Shown here: positions 54,855-63,251 of the stretch, piece by piece
Layout: every line of letters starts with the position of its first letter
How positions within the stretch are numbered: position 1 is the first letter of the stretch
Assembly (NCBI RefSeq): GCF_022549225.1
Contig: NZ_JAKZFD010000007.1
Location: forward strand, 186,001-250,000
DNA: 64,000 nucleotides
DNA from: Pelomonas sp. CA6
GTDB taxonomy: Bacteria; Pseudomonadota; Gammaproteobacteria; Burkholderiales; Burkholderiaceae_C
Direction: 5' to 3'
Notes under the pieces: model-generated
The model's database searches: none
The model's input: the letters and a program-made list of their open reading frames with translations, nothing else
What the model was told of the DNA's origin: nothing
Program-made: the position numbers and the translations under genes

Positions 54855-55628
54855 TCAGGCCCAGACCTTCCACGGAGCCTTGCCGGAGCTCCACAGTTCT
54901 TCGAGCTGGGTCTTGTCACGCAGCGTGTCCATCGGTTGCCAGAATCCGGCGTGATGGAATGCGGCCAGCTCGCCACGCGAGGCCAGTGCCTCCAGGGGTT
55001 CGCGTTCCCAGGTGGTGTCGTCGCCGTCGATCAGATCGATCACCGACGGGGACAGCACGAAGAAGCCCGCGTTCACCGAAGCACCGTCACCCTTGGGCTT
55101 TTCCTTGAAGGACTGGACGAAGTTGTTCTGGATATCCAGCGCGCCGAAACGGCCGGGGGGGTGTGCTGCGGTCAGCGTCGCGGCCTTGCCGTGCGCGCGA
55201 TGGAAGGCCAGCAGCTTGGTGACGTCGACGTCCGCGACCCCGTCGCCATAGGTGAAGCAGAACGCTTCCTCGCCCTGAAGGTAGTCCCGCACGCGGCGCA
55301 GGCGGCCGCCGGTCATGGAGTTCTCGCCGGTGTCGACCAGCGTCACCTTCCAGGGCTCGGCCTGGTTCTGGTGGATCTCCATGCTGTTCTTCTGCATGTC
55401 GAAGGTGACGTCGGACATGTGCAGGAAGTAGTTTGCGAAGTACTCCTTGATGACGTACCCCTTGTACCCGCAGCAGATCACGAACTCGTTGATGCCATGG
55501 GCGGAGTAGATCTTCATGATGTGCCAGAGGATCGGCTTGCCGCCGATCTCGACCATCGGCTTGGGGCGCGTGCCCGTCTCTTCGCTCAGACGCGTGCCGA
55601 GCCCCCCTGCAAGAATGACTGCCTTCAT
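54855..55628 (-). CDS. rfbF: Glucose-1-phosphate cytidylyltransferase
   Basis: 257 residues, the family's usual length. It makes CDP-glucose from CTP and glucose-1-phosphate. Nucleotidyltransferase signature [22 protein letters not shown] (about 4-25), [20 protein letters not shown] (about 126-134) and the C-terminal [18 protein letters not shown] are all typical of RfbF. It feeds RfbG in the same block. Confidence 0.95.
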   Translation of the reverse strand: MKAVILAGGLGTRLSEETGTRPKPMVEIGGKPILWHIMKIYSAHGINEFVICCGYKGYVIKEYFANYFLHMSDVTFDMQKNSMEIHQNQAEPWKVTLVDTGENSMTGGRLRRVRDYLQGEEAFCFTYGDGVADVDVTKLLAFHRAHGKAATLTAAHPPGRFGALDIQNNFVQSFKEKPKGDGASVNAGFFVLSPSVIDLIDGDDTTWEREPLEALASRGELAAFHHAGFWQPMDTLRDKTQLEELWSSGKAPWKVWA

Positions 55629-55717
55629 GTACTTCGCCCTGTTCTGGATGTTTTGAATGACTCCCTGTTGCGCTGTGCACGCCCAGGCCGGGAGTTCGAA
55701 GGCCGTGGGCGGTGGGC

Positions 55718-56827
55718 TCAGGTCCGTCGGGGTGCTTTGGGGAGATCCCGGACCGCGATGAAGATCAGCAGTCCGGCGAGCGTCGCCAGGAAGGCGAACG
55801 CGACGATCAGCGAGCGCTTGGGCTTGCTCTTCTGCTCGGGCAGCAGCGCGGGATCGACGACCTGGATCAGCGCGTTGTCGCGACTCTCGTCCAGGCGGGC
55901 CAGCTCGAACTGCTTCGCATACAGGTCGTAAAGCGTTTCCTGGTACTTGAACTCACGGTACTTCGCGACATAGTCCAGGCTGCCCTCGGCCGGCGTCGGC
56001 TGTTTCATCTGCGCCAACTGCCCGCTCAGGGAGCCGATGAGCGCCTTCTGGGACTGGACGTCCGGTGACGTCTCCGACAGGCGGCTGCGCAGCATAGACA
56101 GGCGCGACTGGGCGAGCACCAGCTGGGCCTGCAGGCTGGCGGTCTGTTCCAGCGCGGCCTTGGGCTCGGTCTTCAGGGCGTTCGGATTGATCCCGCTCTG
56201 CTGCAGTTGCAACTGGGCGTCGACCAGCTTCTTCTGGGTCGCGGCAAGCTCGCTCTCGAACTGGATGCGCCGTTGCTTAGCCTCGGTCAGGGCCAGATCG
56301 CCGGAGATGCGGCGCAACTCGTCGACATAGCGGTTGGCGATCGCCGCCGCCAGTTCGGGCGTGGGCCCGTCGGCCTCGACGATGATCAGCCCGTCCTTCT
56401 TGCCCGAGATGATGCGCGTGTTCTGCCCCAGTTCCTTGCGGTTCTGGAACTTGAACTTGTTCTTGTAGATCTCGTCGAGCTTGAGGCCTTCGATGATCCG
56501 ATCCGACACGGTGTCGCTCTGCATCAGCGCGACGTACTGCTCCACCGGATTCTTGTTCAGGCCACTTCCCAGGCCCGACAGCGCGGACAGTGACGCCAGC
56601 GCCGACGATGCGCTGCTTTGCTGCTGCTGGGGAGGCAGGAAACTGGTCTTGGCGGTGTACCCCGGAGGCAGCAGCATGCTGATGCCGGCGGCGACCACCG
56701 CGGCTGCCAGCGGACCGGCGATCAGCAGACCGCGGCGGCGGCGGGCTGCTTGCATGAACTCGGAGAGTCGCGAGGGCGCCTCGGCGGCCCCGTGAGAGAG
56801 GGTGGAGGACGAAGCCAGGTCGTTCAC
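55718..56827 (-). CDS. wzz: Wzz-type chain-length determinant
   Basis: 369 residues from a GTG start. Two membrane helices (about 33-52 and 340-360) flank a periplasmic coiled-coil-rich part (about 190-300). The N-terminal [18 protein letters not shown] and the proline-rich second helix region ([20 protein letters not shown]) are typical of the Wzz/GNVR family. There is no C-terminal tyrosine kinase, so it is a pure co-polymerase. It lies between wza and rfbF. Confidence 0.88.
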   Translation of the reverse strand: MNDLASSSTLSHGAAEAPSRLSEFMQAARRRRGLLIAGPLAAAVVAAGISMLLPPGYTAKTSFLPPQQQQSSASSALASLSALSGLGSGLNKNPVEQYVALMQSDTVSDRIIEGLKLDEIYKNKFKFQNRKELGQNTRIISGKKDGLIIVEADGPTPELAAAIANRYVDELRRISGDLALTEAKQRRIQFESELAATQKKLVDAQLQLQQSGINPNALKTEPKAALEQTASLQAQLVLAQSRLSMLRSRLSETSPDVQSQKALIGSLSGQLAQMKQPTPAEGSLDYVAKYREFKYQETLYDLYAKQFELARLDESRDNALIQVVDPALLPEQKSKPKRSLIVAFAFLATLAGLLIFIAVRDLPKAPRRT

Positions 56828-56840
56828 GGGCGGTCTCGGT

Positions 56841-58862
56841 TTAGTTCTTGATCGTCTTCAGCGCCGCGGCACCCAGACCGAATTGATACAGGATCTGCGT
56901 CCAGTCCTTCGCCTCCTGGATGAAGGTGGTCTTGTTCATCTCCTCCGGAACGAAGACCGTGTCACCTGGGAGCGCCTGCATGCTGTTCAGGTTGTTGCCG
57001 TAGCCCAGCCAGCCGCTGCTCGATTGGCGCGCGCTCACGACGGTGCCGTTCGCCCGGATCACGAAGGTCGCACCGGAGTCGGCGCCCCGCGTCGGCCCGC
57101 CCGCCAGCTTGAGGATGTCGTCCACCGTGGCGCCGTCCTTGAGCAGGAAGCTGCCGCTGTTGAACACGCTGCCGAAGACGCCGACGGTCATCGGACGATT
57201 CGGGATCAGCAGTCGGTCACCGTCCTCGATCGTGAGATCGGGAAGACGCGACGCATTGGTTTCCAGTTGCAGAACCACGCGACCCGTCGGGCGCACCGCA
57301 CGCAGGCGGCTGACGAGGCGCTCGGTGGCCGAGGCGCGCTGCGAGTTGGCAGAAGCCTCGTCCGCCGTGGCGGCGCGCTGCGTCGACGAGTACTTCGTCA
57401 GCTCGGTTTCCATGTCGCGCAGGGCGCGGTCATAGTTTTCCTGCTGGGACAGTCGGACGCTCTCGCGAGAGAAGTCGGTGCCAAACACGTAGGCATGCGG
57501 CGTCAGGCCGCCCGCGGCCTGAATCGCGTCGGGCAACGTGGCCGACGGCGGCAGGACGTACTCGCCCGGCTTGGCCACTTCGCCTTCGACGGTGACGCGC
57601 TTGTACTGTTTGTACTGCGGCAGCGCCGTGTTGACGCTGCTGAACACGCGCAGCACGTCGCCGTTCATCACACCCGACTTGGCCTGCGCCGGCAGCGTCA
57701 CCTCGACGATGCGCTTGTCGCTGCGCTCGCTCAGGCGCTCGATCGACAGACGAGTGCGGTCGGCCACGGCATTGAAGCCGCCGGCCATCGCCAGCACGTC
57801 ATCGATGGTCTCGTTCGGCTTCAGCTCGACGATGGTCGGCTTGTTCACGCTGCCCAGCACCGCGACTTGCGGGCCGACGGCGCCGATGTGGATCACGTCC
57901 TCGGCCTGCAGGGCGCGATCGCCCGACTTGTCGCCCTTGAGCAGCAGGTCGTAGGCGTCGAAGTTGGCGACCGTGCGGCCGTTGCGACGCAGTTCGATCT
58001 GGCGGAAGCTGCCGGCCGCCGACGGACCGCCGGCGCGCGTCAGCGCGTTGGCGATGGTCGCGAGGCTGCTCACCGTGTAGGTGCCAGGTTTTGCGGTGAA
58101 GCCGGTCACGTAGATCCGGATCGAGCGCAGCTTGCCCAGCGAGGTGCTGACCTGGAAGTTCTTGAAGACCTGGCCGATGCGATTGCGCACCACGTCGTTC
58201 AGGTCGCCGTAGCGGATACCGGCCACCAGGACCGGGCCGACGCGCGGAATCGTGACGCGACCCGAGCGGTCCACCGTCAGGCGCAGGTCCGCGTCGATGG
58301 AGCCCCAGGCCGTGAGCTGCAGTTCGTCGCCGATGCCGATCAGATAGTCGGCGGGCGCCTGGCGCGGGCCGTCGGCGTCGCTCAGGCCGCGGCCGTCGCC
58401 GAGCATCAGGTCGTAGCCCAGACGATGGATCACCGTGTCCGGCGTGATCGTGCGCGTCGTGAGCGATGTCGACTGCTGCTGAGGGCGGACCACGTACGGG
58501 TTGTCCTGTTCCTGCTCCGCTCGCTTGAGCAGCTCCAGGATTTCCGGATCCTTCAGGTCGATCCCTTGCAGGCGGTTCACGTAGATCTCGAACTCGCCGG
58601 GAACGTAGCGCTCCCGCTTGCCCATGGCGGCCTGCTGAACCTGCGAGCTTTGATCCTGGGCGGTACGTCCGGGTACGGCCAGCCGGATCGGGCCGGAGAC
58701 GTCATTGCCCGATTCGGACGAGCCGCTCGAGCTCTGCGCCATCGCGGAGCCGACCATCAGGCAGGCGGCCAGGGCCGCGAGCGCATGGCGCGTGAAGCGG
58801 GACCGGCCCGTGGTGTTTTCTTGTGCGGCCGGGGAAAGGGCGCGTTGGGCGCGAAGTTCCAT
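56841..58862 (-). CDS. wza: Outer-membrane polysaccharide export protein (Wza-like, SLBB domains)
   Basis: 673 residues from the ATG at 58862, chosen because AGGTGA lies 7 nt upstream; a longer frame to 58925 is less likely. A signal peptide (about 22-45, ending GSAMAQ) is followed by a poly-export domain (PADYLIGIGDELQLTAWG, about 170-187) and several SLBB repeats (VTGFTAKPGTYTVSSL, VLGSVNKPTIVELKPNETIDDVL, VEGEVAKPGEYVLPPSATLPDAI, VFGSVFNSGSFLLKDGAT). The signal peptide has no lipobox Cys, unlike E. coli Wza; it is longer, resembling the multi-SLBB OPX group. Likely forms the outer-membrane channel; it begins the minus-strand operon. Confidence 0.9.
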   Translation of the reverse strand: MELRAQRALSPAAQENTTGRSRFTRHALAALAACLMVGSAMAQSSSGSSESGNDVSGPIRLAVPGRTAQDQSSQVQQAAMGKRERYVPGEFEIYVNRLQGIDLKDPEILELLKRAEQEQDNPYVVRPQQQSTSLTTRTITPDTVIHRLGYDLMLGDGRGLSDADGPRQAPADYLIGIGDELQLTAWGSIDADLRLTVDRSGRVTIPRVGPVLVAGIRYGDLNDVVRNRIGQVFKNFQVSTSLGKLRSIRIYVTGFTAKPGTYTVSSLATIANALTRAGGPSAAGSFRQIELRRNGRTVANFDAYDLLLKGDKSGDRALQAEDVIHIGAVGPQVAVLGSVNKPTIVELKPNETIDDVLAMAGGFNAVADRTRLSIERLSERSDKRIVEVTLPAQAKSGVMNGDVLRVFSSVNTALPQYKQYKRVTVEGEVAKPGEYVLPPSATLPDAIQAAGGLTPHAYVFGTDFSRESVRLSQQENYDRALRDMETELTKYSSTQRAATADEASANSQRASATERLVSRLRAVRPTGRVVLQLETNASRLPDLTIEDGDRLLIPNRPMTVGVFGSVFNSGSFLLKDGATVDDILKLAGGPTRGADSGATFVIRANGTVVSARQSSSGWLGYGNNLNSMQALPGDTVFVPEEMNKTTFIQEAKDWTQILYQFGLGAAALKTIKN

Positions 58863-58928
58863 GCGTGATCTCACCTTGGGATGGACTTTGCCGGCTGAGG
58901 CAGGGATGCCTCGGGCGACAAGCACGGC

Positions 58929-58934
58929 ATTCTA
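58929..58934 (-). promoter_or_regulatory. Possible -10 element of the minus-strand polysaccharide operon
   Basis: On the minus strand TAGAAT lies about 67 nt before the wza ATG; 17 nt further upstream only a weak -35 (GTTTTG) is seen. Low support. Confidence 0.3.
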
Positions 58935-59115
58935 TGTGAAGCCTGTTGCACCAAAACAGCGTGGCTTCGCGCGACCCGGCGCCCACTCCGACAAGCCAGG
59001 CTCCGGCCGTGTCGCTGGGTCCTCCTCGGGGAGGATCCCCCACCGAATCCGCCCGGATTCCAGGCGAGCAGGACGCGCCCTGCGTGGTTTCCCGGGGCTC
59101 ACGAGGGCCTTAGGC

Positions 59116-59121
59116 GATAAT
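59116..59121 (+). promoter_or_regulatory. -10-like hexamer GATAAT, possible leaderless start of rhlE
   Basis: GATAAT lies exactly 8 nt before the rhlE ATG at 59130, without a ribosome-binding site between. If it is a -10, the mRNA would start one to two bases before the ATG. No good -35 is visible. Confidence 0.45.
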
Positions 59122-59129
59122 CCCCGCCC

Positions 59130-60572
59130 ATGACTGACACCACCCCGACGCCCGCCCCTCGTTTCGACACGCTGCCGCTGGACGCCAAGCTGCTGCGTGC
59201 CGTTGCCGACCAGGGCTACGCGACGATGACGCCCATCCAGGCCAAGGCCATTCCGATCGTGCTGGAAGGCCGTGACGTGATGGGGGCTGCCCAGACGGGC
59301 ACCGGCAAGACGGCCGCGTTCTCCATTCCGCTGCTGCAGCGCATGCTCAAGCATGAGAACGCAAGCGCCTCGCCCGCGCGGCATCCGGTGCGTGCCCTGG
59401 TGCTGGCGCCCACGCGTGAGCTGGCCGATCAGGTGGCCAACAACGTCAAGGCCTATGCCAAGCACAGCCAGCTGCGCGTGGCCTGCGTCTTCGGTGGCGT
59501 GGACATGAAGCCGCAGACCCTGCAGCTCAAGGCGGGGGTGGAGGTGTTGATCGCCACGCCGGGTCGATTGCTGGACCACATCGAAGCCAAGAATGCGGTG
59601 CTGAACCAGGTCGAGTACGTGGTGTTGGACGAGGCGGACCGCATGCTGGACATCGGCTTTCTGCCGGACCTGCAGCGCATCCTCAGCTATCTGCCCAAGC
59701 AGCGCCAGACCCTGTTGTTCTCCGCGACCTTCTCGCCCGAGATCAAGCGGCTGGCGCAGAGCTACCTGCAGAACCCGGAATTGGTCGAGGTGGCGCGGCC
59801 CAATGCCACCGCGTCGACGGTGGAGCAGCGCTTCTTCAGTGTGGACGACGACGACAAGCGTCGTGCCGTGCTCAAGCTGCTGCGCGAACGCTCCATCACC
59901 CAGTCCATCGTCTTCGTGAATTCCAAGCTGGGCGCGGCCCGGCTGGCGAGGGCCTTCGAGCGCGATGGCATCAAGACCGCGGCGCTGCACGGCGACAAAA
60001 GCCAGGATGAGCGCCTGAAGTCGCTGGACGCCTTCAAGCGTGGCGAGATGGAGATGCTGGTGGCGACCGATGTGGCCGCCCGCGGCTTGGATATCGCCGA
60101 TCTGCCGGCGGTGTTCAATTTCGACGTTCCGTTCAATGCCGAGGACTATGTCCACCGCATCGGCCGCACCGGCCGTGCCGGCGCGTCGGGCCTGGCCTTC
60201 ACGCTGGTGACCAAGAGCGACGCTCGCCTGACCGGCGAGATCGAAAAGCTCATCAAGCGCAAGATCGACCTGGAGCCCCTGGAGCTGGAGGACGACCGGC
60301 CGCGCCGCGCGCCGCGCCGTTTCGAGGAGCGCGGTGGCGACGCCGGCTACGCGGCCGCGCCGCCGGCCCCGATGCCGCGCCGCGCCTCGTCCGCGCCCTA
60401 CGATCCCTTGTTCGACAAGCCCTACGAGGCCAGCGAGCGCAGCGAGCCGCCGAGCTGGGAGAAGACGCCGGCCGCCCCGGTGTCGCGCGGCATCTCCAGC
60501 TACATCAAGCCCAAGAAGAAGGTGGCGGCGCTGTTCGGTGCGAAGAAGCCGGCCGTGCCGACGGAGACCTGA
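59130..60572 (+). CDS. rhlE: DEAD-box RNA helicase, RhlE type
   Basis: 480 residues. The Q motif (GYATMTPIQ), motif I AQTGTGKTAAF (about 53-63), PTRELADQ, motif II DEAD (about 169-172), SAT (motif III) and motif VI HRIGRTGRAG are all present. The C-terminal tail (about 400-480) is basic and proline-rich, as in RhlE-type helicases. It acts on structured RNA, including ribosome assembly and mRNA turnover. It is divergent from wza and ends at a strong terminator. Confidence 0.95.
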   Translation: MTDTTPTPAPRFDTLPLDAKLLRAVADQGYATMTPIQAKAIPIVLEGRDVMGAAQTGTGKTAAFSIPLLQRMLKHENASASPARHPVRALVLAPTRELADQVANNVKAYAKHSQLRVACVFGGVDMKPQTLQLKAGVEVLIATPGRLLDHIEAKNAVLNQVEYVVLDEADRMLDIGFLPDLQRILSYLPKQRQTLLFSATFSPEIKRLAQSYLQNPELVEVARPNATASTVEQRFFSVDDDDKRRAVLKLLRERSITQSIVFVNSKLGAARLARAFERDGIKTAALHGDKSQDERLKSLDAFKRGEMEMLVATDVAARGLDIADLPAVFNFDVPFNAEDYVHRIGRTGRAGASGLAFTLVTKSDARLTGEIEKLIKRKIDLEPLELEDDRPRRAPRRFEERGGDAGYAAAPPAPMPRRASSAPYDPLFDKPYEASERSEPPSWEKTPAAPVSRGISSYIKPKKKVAALFGAKKPAVPTET

Positions 60573-60596
60573 GATTGCCCTGATGGGCTGCTCGCA

Positions 60597-60625
60597 GAAG
60601 ACCCGCCTTGGCGGGTCTTCCTCTT
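60597..60625. terminator. Intrinsic terminator between rhlE and the convergent methyltransferase gene
   Basis: GAAGACCCGCC (60597-60607) pairs perfectly with GGCGGGTCTTC (60610-60620) around TT, followed by CTCTTT. It serves rhlE and probably the convergent gene. Confidence 0.85.
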
Positions 60626-60634
60626 TGTGCAGAG

Positions 60635-61405
60635 TCAGGCCAGCAGCGCGAACACTGCCGGCACCTTGTCGGGCAATGCTCGGCCCCGCTGATTCCATTG
60701 CGCCACCGTGGCGGTGTGGGTCCAGCCCGATGGCAGGCTCAGTCCGCAGCTGATGGACAGGCGCGTTTGTGGCTTCAGCGTGCTCAGCAAGGCCTGCATC
60801 AGGCTGGCGTTCCGGTAGGGCGTCTCGATGATCAGCTGGGTCTGCTGTTCGCGTGCCGAGCGGGTTTCCAATTCGCGCAATCGGCTGCTGCGAGCGGCGG
60901 CCTCCACGGGCAGGTAGCCGACGAAGGCGAAGCTCTGTCCGTTCAGACCGCTGGCGGCCAGCGCCATCAGCAGCGAGCTGGGACCGACCAGGGGCAGGAC
61001 CGGGATGCCGGCCGCATGCGCGGCCGCCACCAGCCGAGCGCCGGGGTCGGCGACGGCGGGCATGCCGGCCTCCGAGATCAATCCCAGGTCCCGGCCCTGC
61101 AGCGCGGGTTGCAGCAGCGTCATCCAGGCGCGCTCGTCGTCGCCATCGGCGGGGCGACCTTTGGGCGGGCGGGGCAGCTCGACGATGTGCTGCTCCTGCA
61201 GTGGCAGTGCCAGCGGATGGCTGGCGTTGACGCGCTTCAGGAAGGCGCGCGTGGTCTTGGCGTTTTCGGCGGCCCAGTGGCTGATGCGGGCGGCCTGCGT
61301 CAGCACGGCGTCTGGCAGCACGGCATCCAGCGGCGACTGTTCGCCGTCGATGCCGAAGTCCAGCGTGTTCGGGACCAGAATCAGGCGGCCCGGAGCGGTG
61401 CTCAT
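60635..61405 (-). CDS. Tetrapyrrole-methylase-fold SAM-dependent methyltransferase (RsmI-like)
   Basis: 256 residues. It has the SAM-binding pattern of the tetrapyrrole methylase/RsmI fold: ILVPNTLDFG at the N-terminus, GLISEAGMPAVADPGARLVAAAH (about 107-129) and VGPSSLLMALAASGLNGQSFAFVGYLP (about 139-165). This group includes 16S rRNA methyltransferase RsmI and related proteins; the opening NTLDFGIDGEQSPLD differs from true RsmI (usually VATPIGN), so the substrate is not certain. It overlaps maf by 4 bp, so it is cotranscribed with it. Confidence 0.8.
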   Translation of the reverse strand: MSTAPGRLILVPNTLDFGIDGEQSPLDAVLPDAVLTQAARISHWAAENAKTTRAFLKRVNASHPLALPLQEQHIVELPRPPKGRPADGDDERAWMTLLQPALQGRDLGLISEAGMPAVADPGARLVAAAHAAGIPVLPLVGPSSLLMALAASGLNGQSFAFVGYLPVEAAARSSRLRELETRSAREQQTQLIIETPYRNASLMQALLSTLKPQTRLSISCGLSLPSGWTHTATVAQWNQRGRALPDKVPAVFALLA

Positions 61406-62034
61406 GCTGCCCCCTCGCTCGCAGATAGGGCGCGAGGGAGGAGGGCGTTCAGGCCGGCCTCGCGCAGCATGCGTGCTGTGCGGATCAGCGGCAGGCCGAT
61501 CAGCGCGGTGGGGTCGTCGGAGTCGATCGCCTCCAACAGCGCGATGCCCAGGCCTTCGGATTTGGCGCTGCCGGCGCAGTCATAGGGCTGCTCGGCGCGC
61601 AGGTAGGCCTGGATCTCGTCGTCGCCCAATTCGCGGAAGCGCACGCGCACCGGGGCCAGGTCTTGCGCGACAAAGCCGGTTTCTAGACAGACCACGGCCA
61701 AGGCGGTCTGGAACACGACGCTGCGCCCGCTCATCGCGCGCAACTGCGTGACGGCGCGCTCATGATTACCCGGCTTGCCTATCGGCTGGCCGTCCAGGTC
61801 GGCGACCTGGTCCGAGCCGATGACCAGGGCGCTCGGGAAGCGCTCGGCAACGGCCTGGGCCTTGGCCAGGGCCAGGCGGCGCGCGAGCTCGGCGGGCGCT
61901 TCGCCGAGCCGCGGGGTCTCGTCGACCTCCGGCCTGGCGGTTTCGAAGGGCAGGCGCAGGCGCTCCAGCAACTCACGGCGGTAGCGCGAGGTGGAGCCCA
62001 GGATCAAGGGGCGGGGCAGGGGGGTGGAATTCAT
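61402..62034 (-). CDS. maf: Maf-like nucleotide pyrophosphatase (YceF type)
   Basis: 210 residues from the ATG at 62034; longer frames are dropped. Maf proteins hydrolyse non-canonical or methylated nucleoside triphosphates. The start motif LILGSTSRYRRELLERLRLPF (about 9-29), VIGSDQVADLDG (about 71-82, catalytic Asp) and the KPGNHERAVTQLRAMSGR region are typical; length fits. The gene is divergent from yceD with 57 bp between start codons. A GACAAT hexamer lies 8 nt before the ATG. Confidence 0.88.
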   Translation of the reverse strand: MNSTPLPRPLILGSTSRYRRELLERLRLPFETARPEVDETPRLGEAPAELARRLALAKAQAVAERFPSALVIGSDQVADLDGQPIGKPGNHERAVTQLRAMSGRSVVFQTALAVVCLETGFVAQDLAPVRVRFRELGDDEIQAYLRAEQPYDCAGSAKSEGLGIALLEAIDSDDPTALIGLPLIRTARMLREAGLNALLPRALSASEGAA

Positions 62035-62042
62035 GGGGGTGG

Positions 62043-62048
62043 ATTGTC
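62043..62048 (-). promoter_or_regulatory. -10-like hexamer GACAAT before maf
   Basis: On the minus strand GACAAT ends 8 nt before the maf ATG at 62034, with no ribosome-binding site. This is the same 8-nt spacing as upstream of rhlE and the UbiH-like gene. The -35 region is poor. Confidence 0.4.
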
Positions 62049-62078
62049 CATCGGCTCGGGTGGGGGGAGCGGGCCCAC

Positions 62079-62084
62079 TACACT
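62079..62084 (+). promoter_or_regulatory. -10-like hexamer TACACT before yceD
   Basis: TACACT lies 7 nt before the yceD ATG at 62092, in the 57-bp divergent gap with maf; the two candidate promoters sit back to back. No clear -35 is seen. Confidence 0.35.
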
Positions 62085-62091
62085 TCGGTCT

Positions 62092-62658
62092 ATGAGAGCG
62101 CGTGCCTTTGATCCCCTGAAACTCGACGTCGAAGCCTTTGCCCGAGAGGGTGCTGAACTGCAGGGCGAATGGCCCGCGGCCGCGCTGGCGCGGCTTGCGG
62201 AATCGGGCGCACCCGAGGCGCCAGCCCAGGGTTGGCCCGAGGTGCACTGGTCGGCGCGCGGCGAGCAGCGGCCGGTGCGGGCCGGTGAGCCCGAGGCCTG
62301 GCTGCATCTGGAGGCCGACGCCGAGGTGGCGCTGACCTGCCAGCGCTGTCTGCAGCCGGTGCGCCTGCCGGTGAGCAGCGAGCGCTCGTTCCGTTTCGTG
62401 CGCGACGAGGCGCGTGCGGCCGAGCTGGACATGGACAGCGAGGACGAGGTTCTGGCGCTGACCCGCAGCCTGGATTTGCGCGAGTTGGTGGAGGACGAGC
62501 TTCTGCTGGAGTTGCCGGTCGTGCCGCGTCATGAGGTCTGCCCCCAGCCACTGCGGGTACCCGAGGACGATGCGCCGCAGGAAGAGGTCGAGCCCGAGCG
62601 CCCCAATCCCTTTGCGGCACTGGCGGCGCTGAAGAAGGGAAGTGCTAGTCAGTCCTGA
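62092..62658 (+). CDS. yceD: DUF177 / YceD family protein
   Basis: 188 residues from MRARAFDPLKLDVEAF. The family hallmark is a Cys pair in LTCQRCLQPVRLPV (about 81-94) and the acidic C-terminal half (DSEDEVLALTRSLDLRELVEDELLLELP). YceD is widely paired with rpmF and thought to be involved in 23S rRNA metabolism or ribosome assembly. The next gene, rpmF, begins 185 bp later, and a weak promoter lies between. Confidence 0.9.
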   Translation: MRARAFDPLKLDVEAFAREGAELQGEWPAAALARLAESGAPEAPAQGWPEVHWSARGEQRPVRAGEPEAWLHLEADAEVALTCQRCLQPVRLPVSSERSFRFVRDEARAAELDMDSEDEVLALTRSLDLRELVEDELLLELPVVPRHEVCPQPLRVPEDDAPQEEVEPERPNPFAALAALKKGSASQS

Positions 62659-62674
62659 CTGATGGTGCTACACT
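62646..62674 (+). promoter_or_regulatory. Possible rpmF promoter
   Basis: TAGTCA (62646-62651) and TACACT (62669-62674) are separated by exactly 17 bp; each matches four of six consensus positions. It sits at the end of yceD and upstream of rpmF, leaving a leader of about 165 nt. Low support. Confidence 0.35.
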
Positions 62675-62843
62675 AGCAGGCTTTCCCGGACTTCACTCTT
62701 TGTGAGTTCGGGCCGAGGCATCGGTAGCGAGCCGGCGGTGTTGGCAAGTCCTTGTAGGGTTTCTTTGAGAATCCTGCGTACAGGGTGGTCAGCAAAGCGC
62801 TCGACGAGCAAGCCTCGATCACCGAAGCCTTTAGGAGAAACAC

Positions 62844-63029
62844 ATGGCCGTTCAGCAAAACAAGAAGTCGCCTTCCAAGCGTGGCATGCACCGTTCGCAC
62901 AATGCCCTGGTGAACCCGGGCACCGCGATCGAGCCCACCACCGGTGAAGTGCATCTGCGTCACCACATCAGCCCCAATGGCTTCTACCGTGGCCGCAAGG
63001 TCCTGAAGACCAAGGCCGACGCGGCCTGA
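62844..63029 (+). CDS. rpmF: 50S ribosomal protein bL32
   Basis: 61 residues, [22 protein letters not shown] with strong AGGAG ribosome-binding site 9 nt upstream. bL32 is a small Lys/Arg-rich protein of the large subunit. The zinc-binding Cys form is not present; it is the Cys-free variant, as in many proteobacteria. It lies between yceD and plsX, the normal order. Confidence 0.97.
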   Translation: MAVQQNKKSPSKRGMHRSHNALVNPGTAIEPTTGEVHLRHHISPNGFYRGRKVLKTKADAA

Positions 63030-63086
63030 TCGCCGCCGGAGCGGTCGTGGCAGGATCACGACTGCTGGTTTGATCGAAAATCCAAG

Positions 63087-63121
63087 AGCCCGGTCCAGCG
63101 CGCTGCGTTGCCGGGCTTTTG
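63087..63121 (+). terminator. Possible terminator after rpmF
   Basis: AGCCCGG (63087-63093) pairs with CCGGGCT (63111-63117), followed by TTTTG. The loop is long (17 nt) but contains a further small stem. It would separate rpmF from plsX, or partly attenuate read-through. Confidence 0.45.
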
Positions 63122-63251
63122 TGCTGCCTGGTTCGTCTGTGCAAAAGCAGTCCTGGTGTAAGCCCGGTCCTGGCAAAAAAACGCAGGGCCGCTCCAAGTT
63201 TCCTGACTCCCCTCGGGGGCCTGACGCAGCGCGGCAGGTCTTGGGGTGCCC

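Noticed and set aside
56802-58868. A 688-codon plus-strand frame over wza
   Set aside because: The minus-strand SLBB protein is clear and explains the region.
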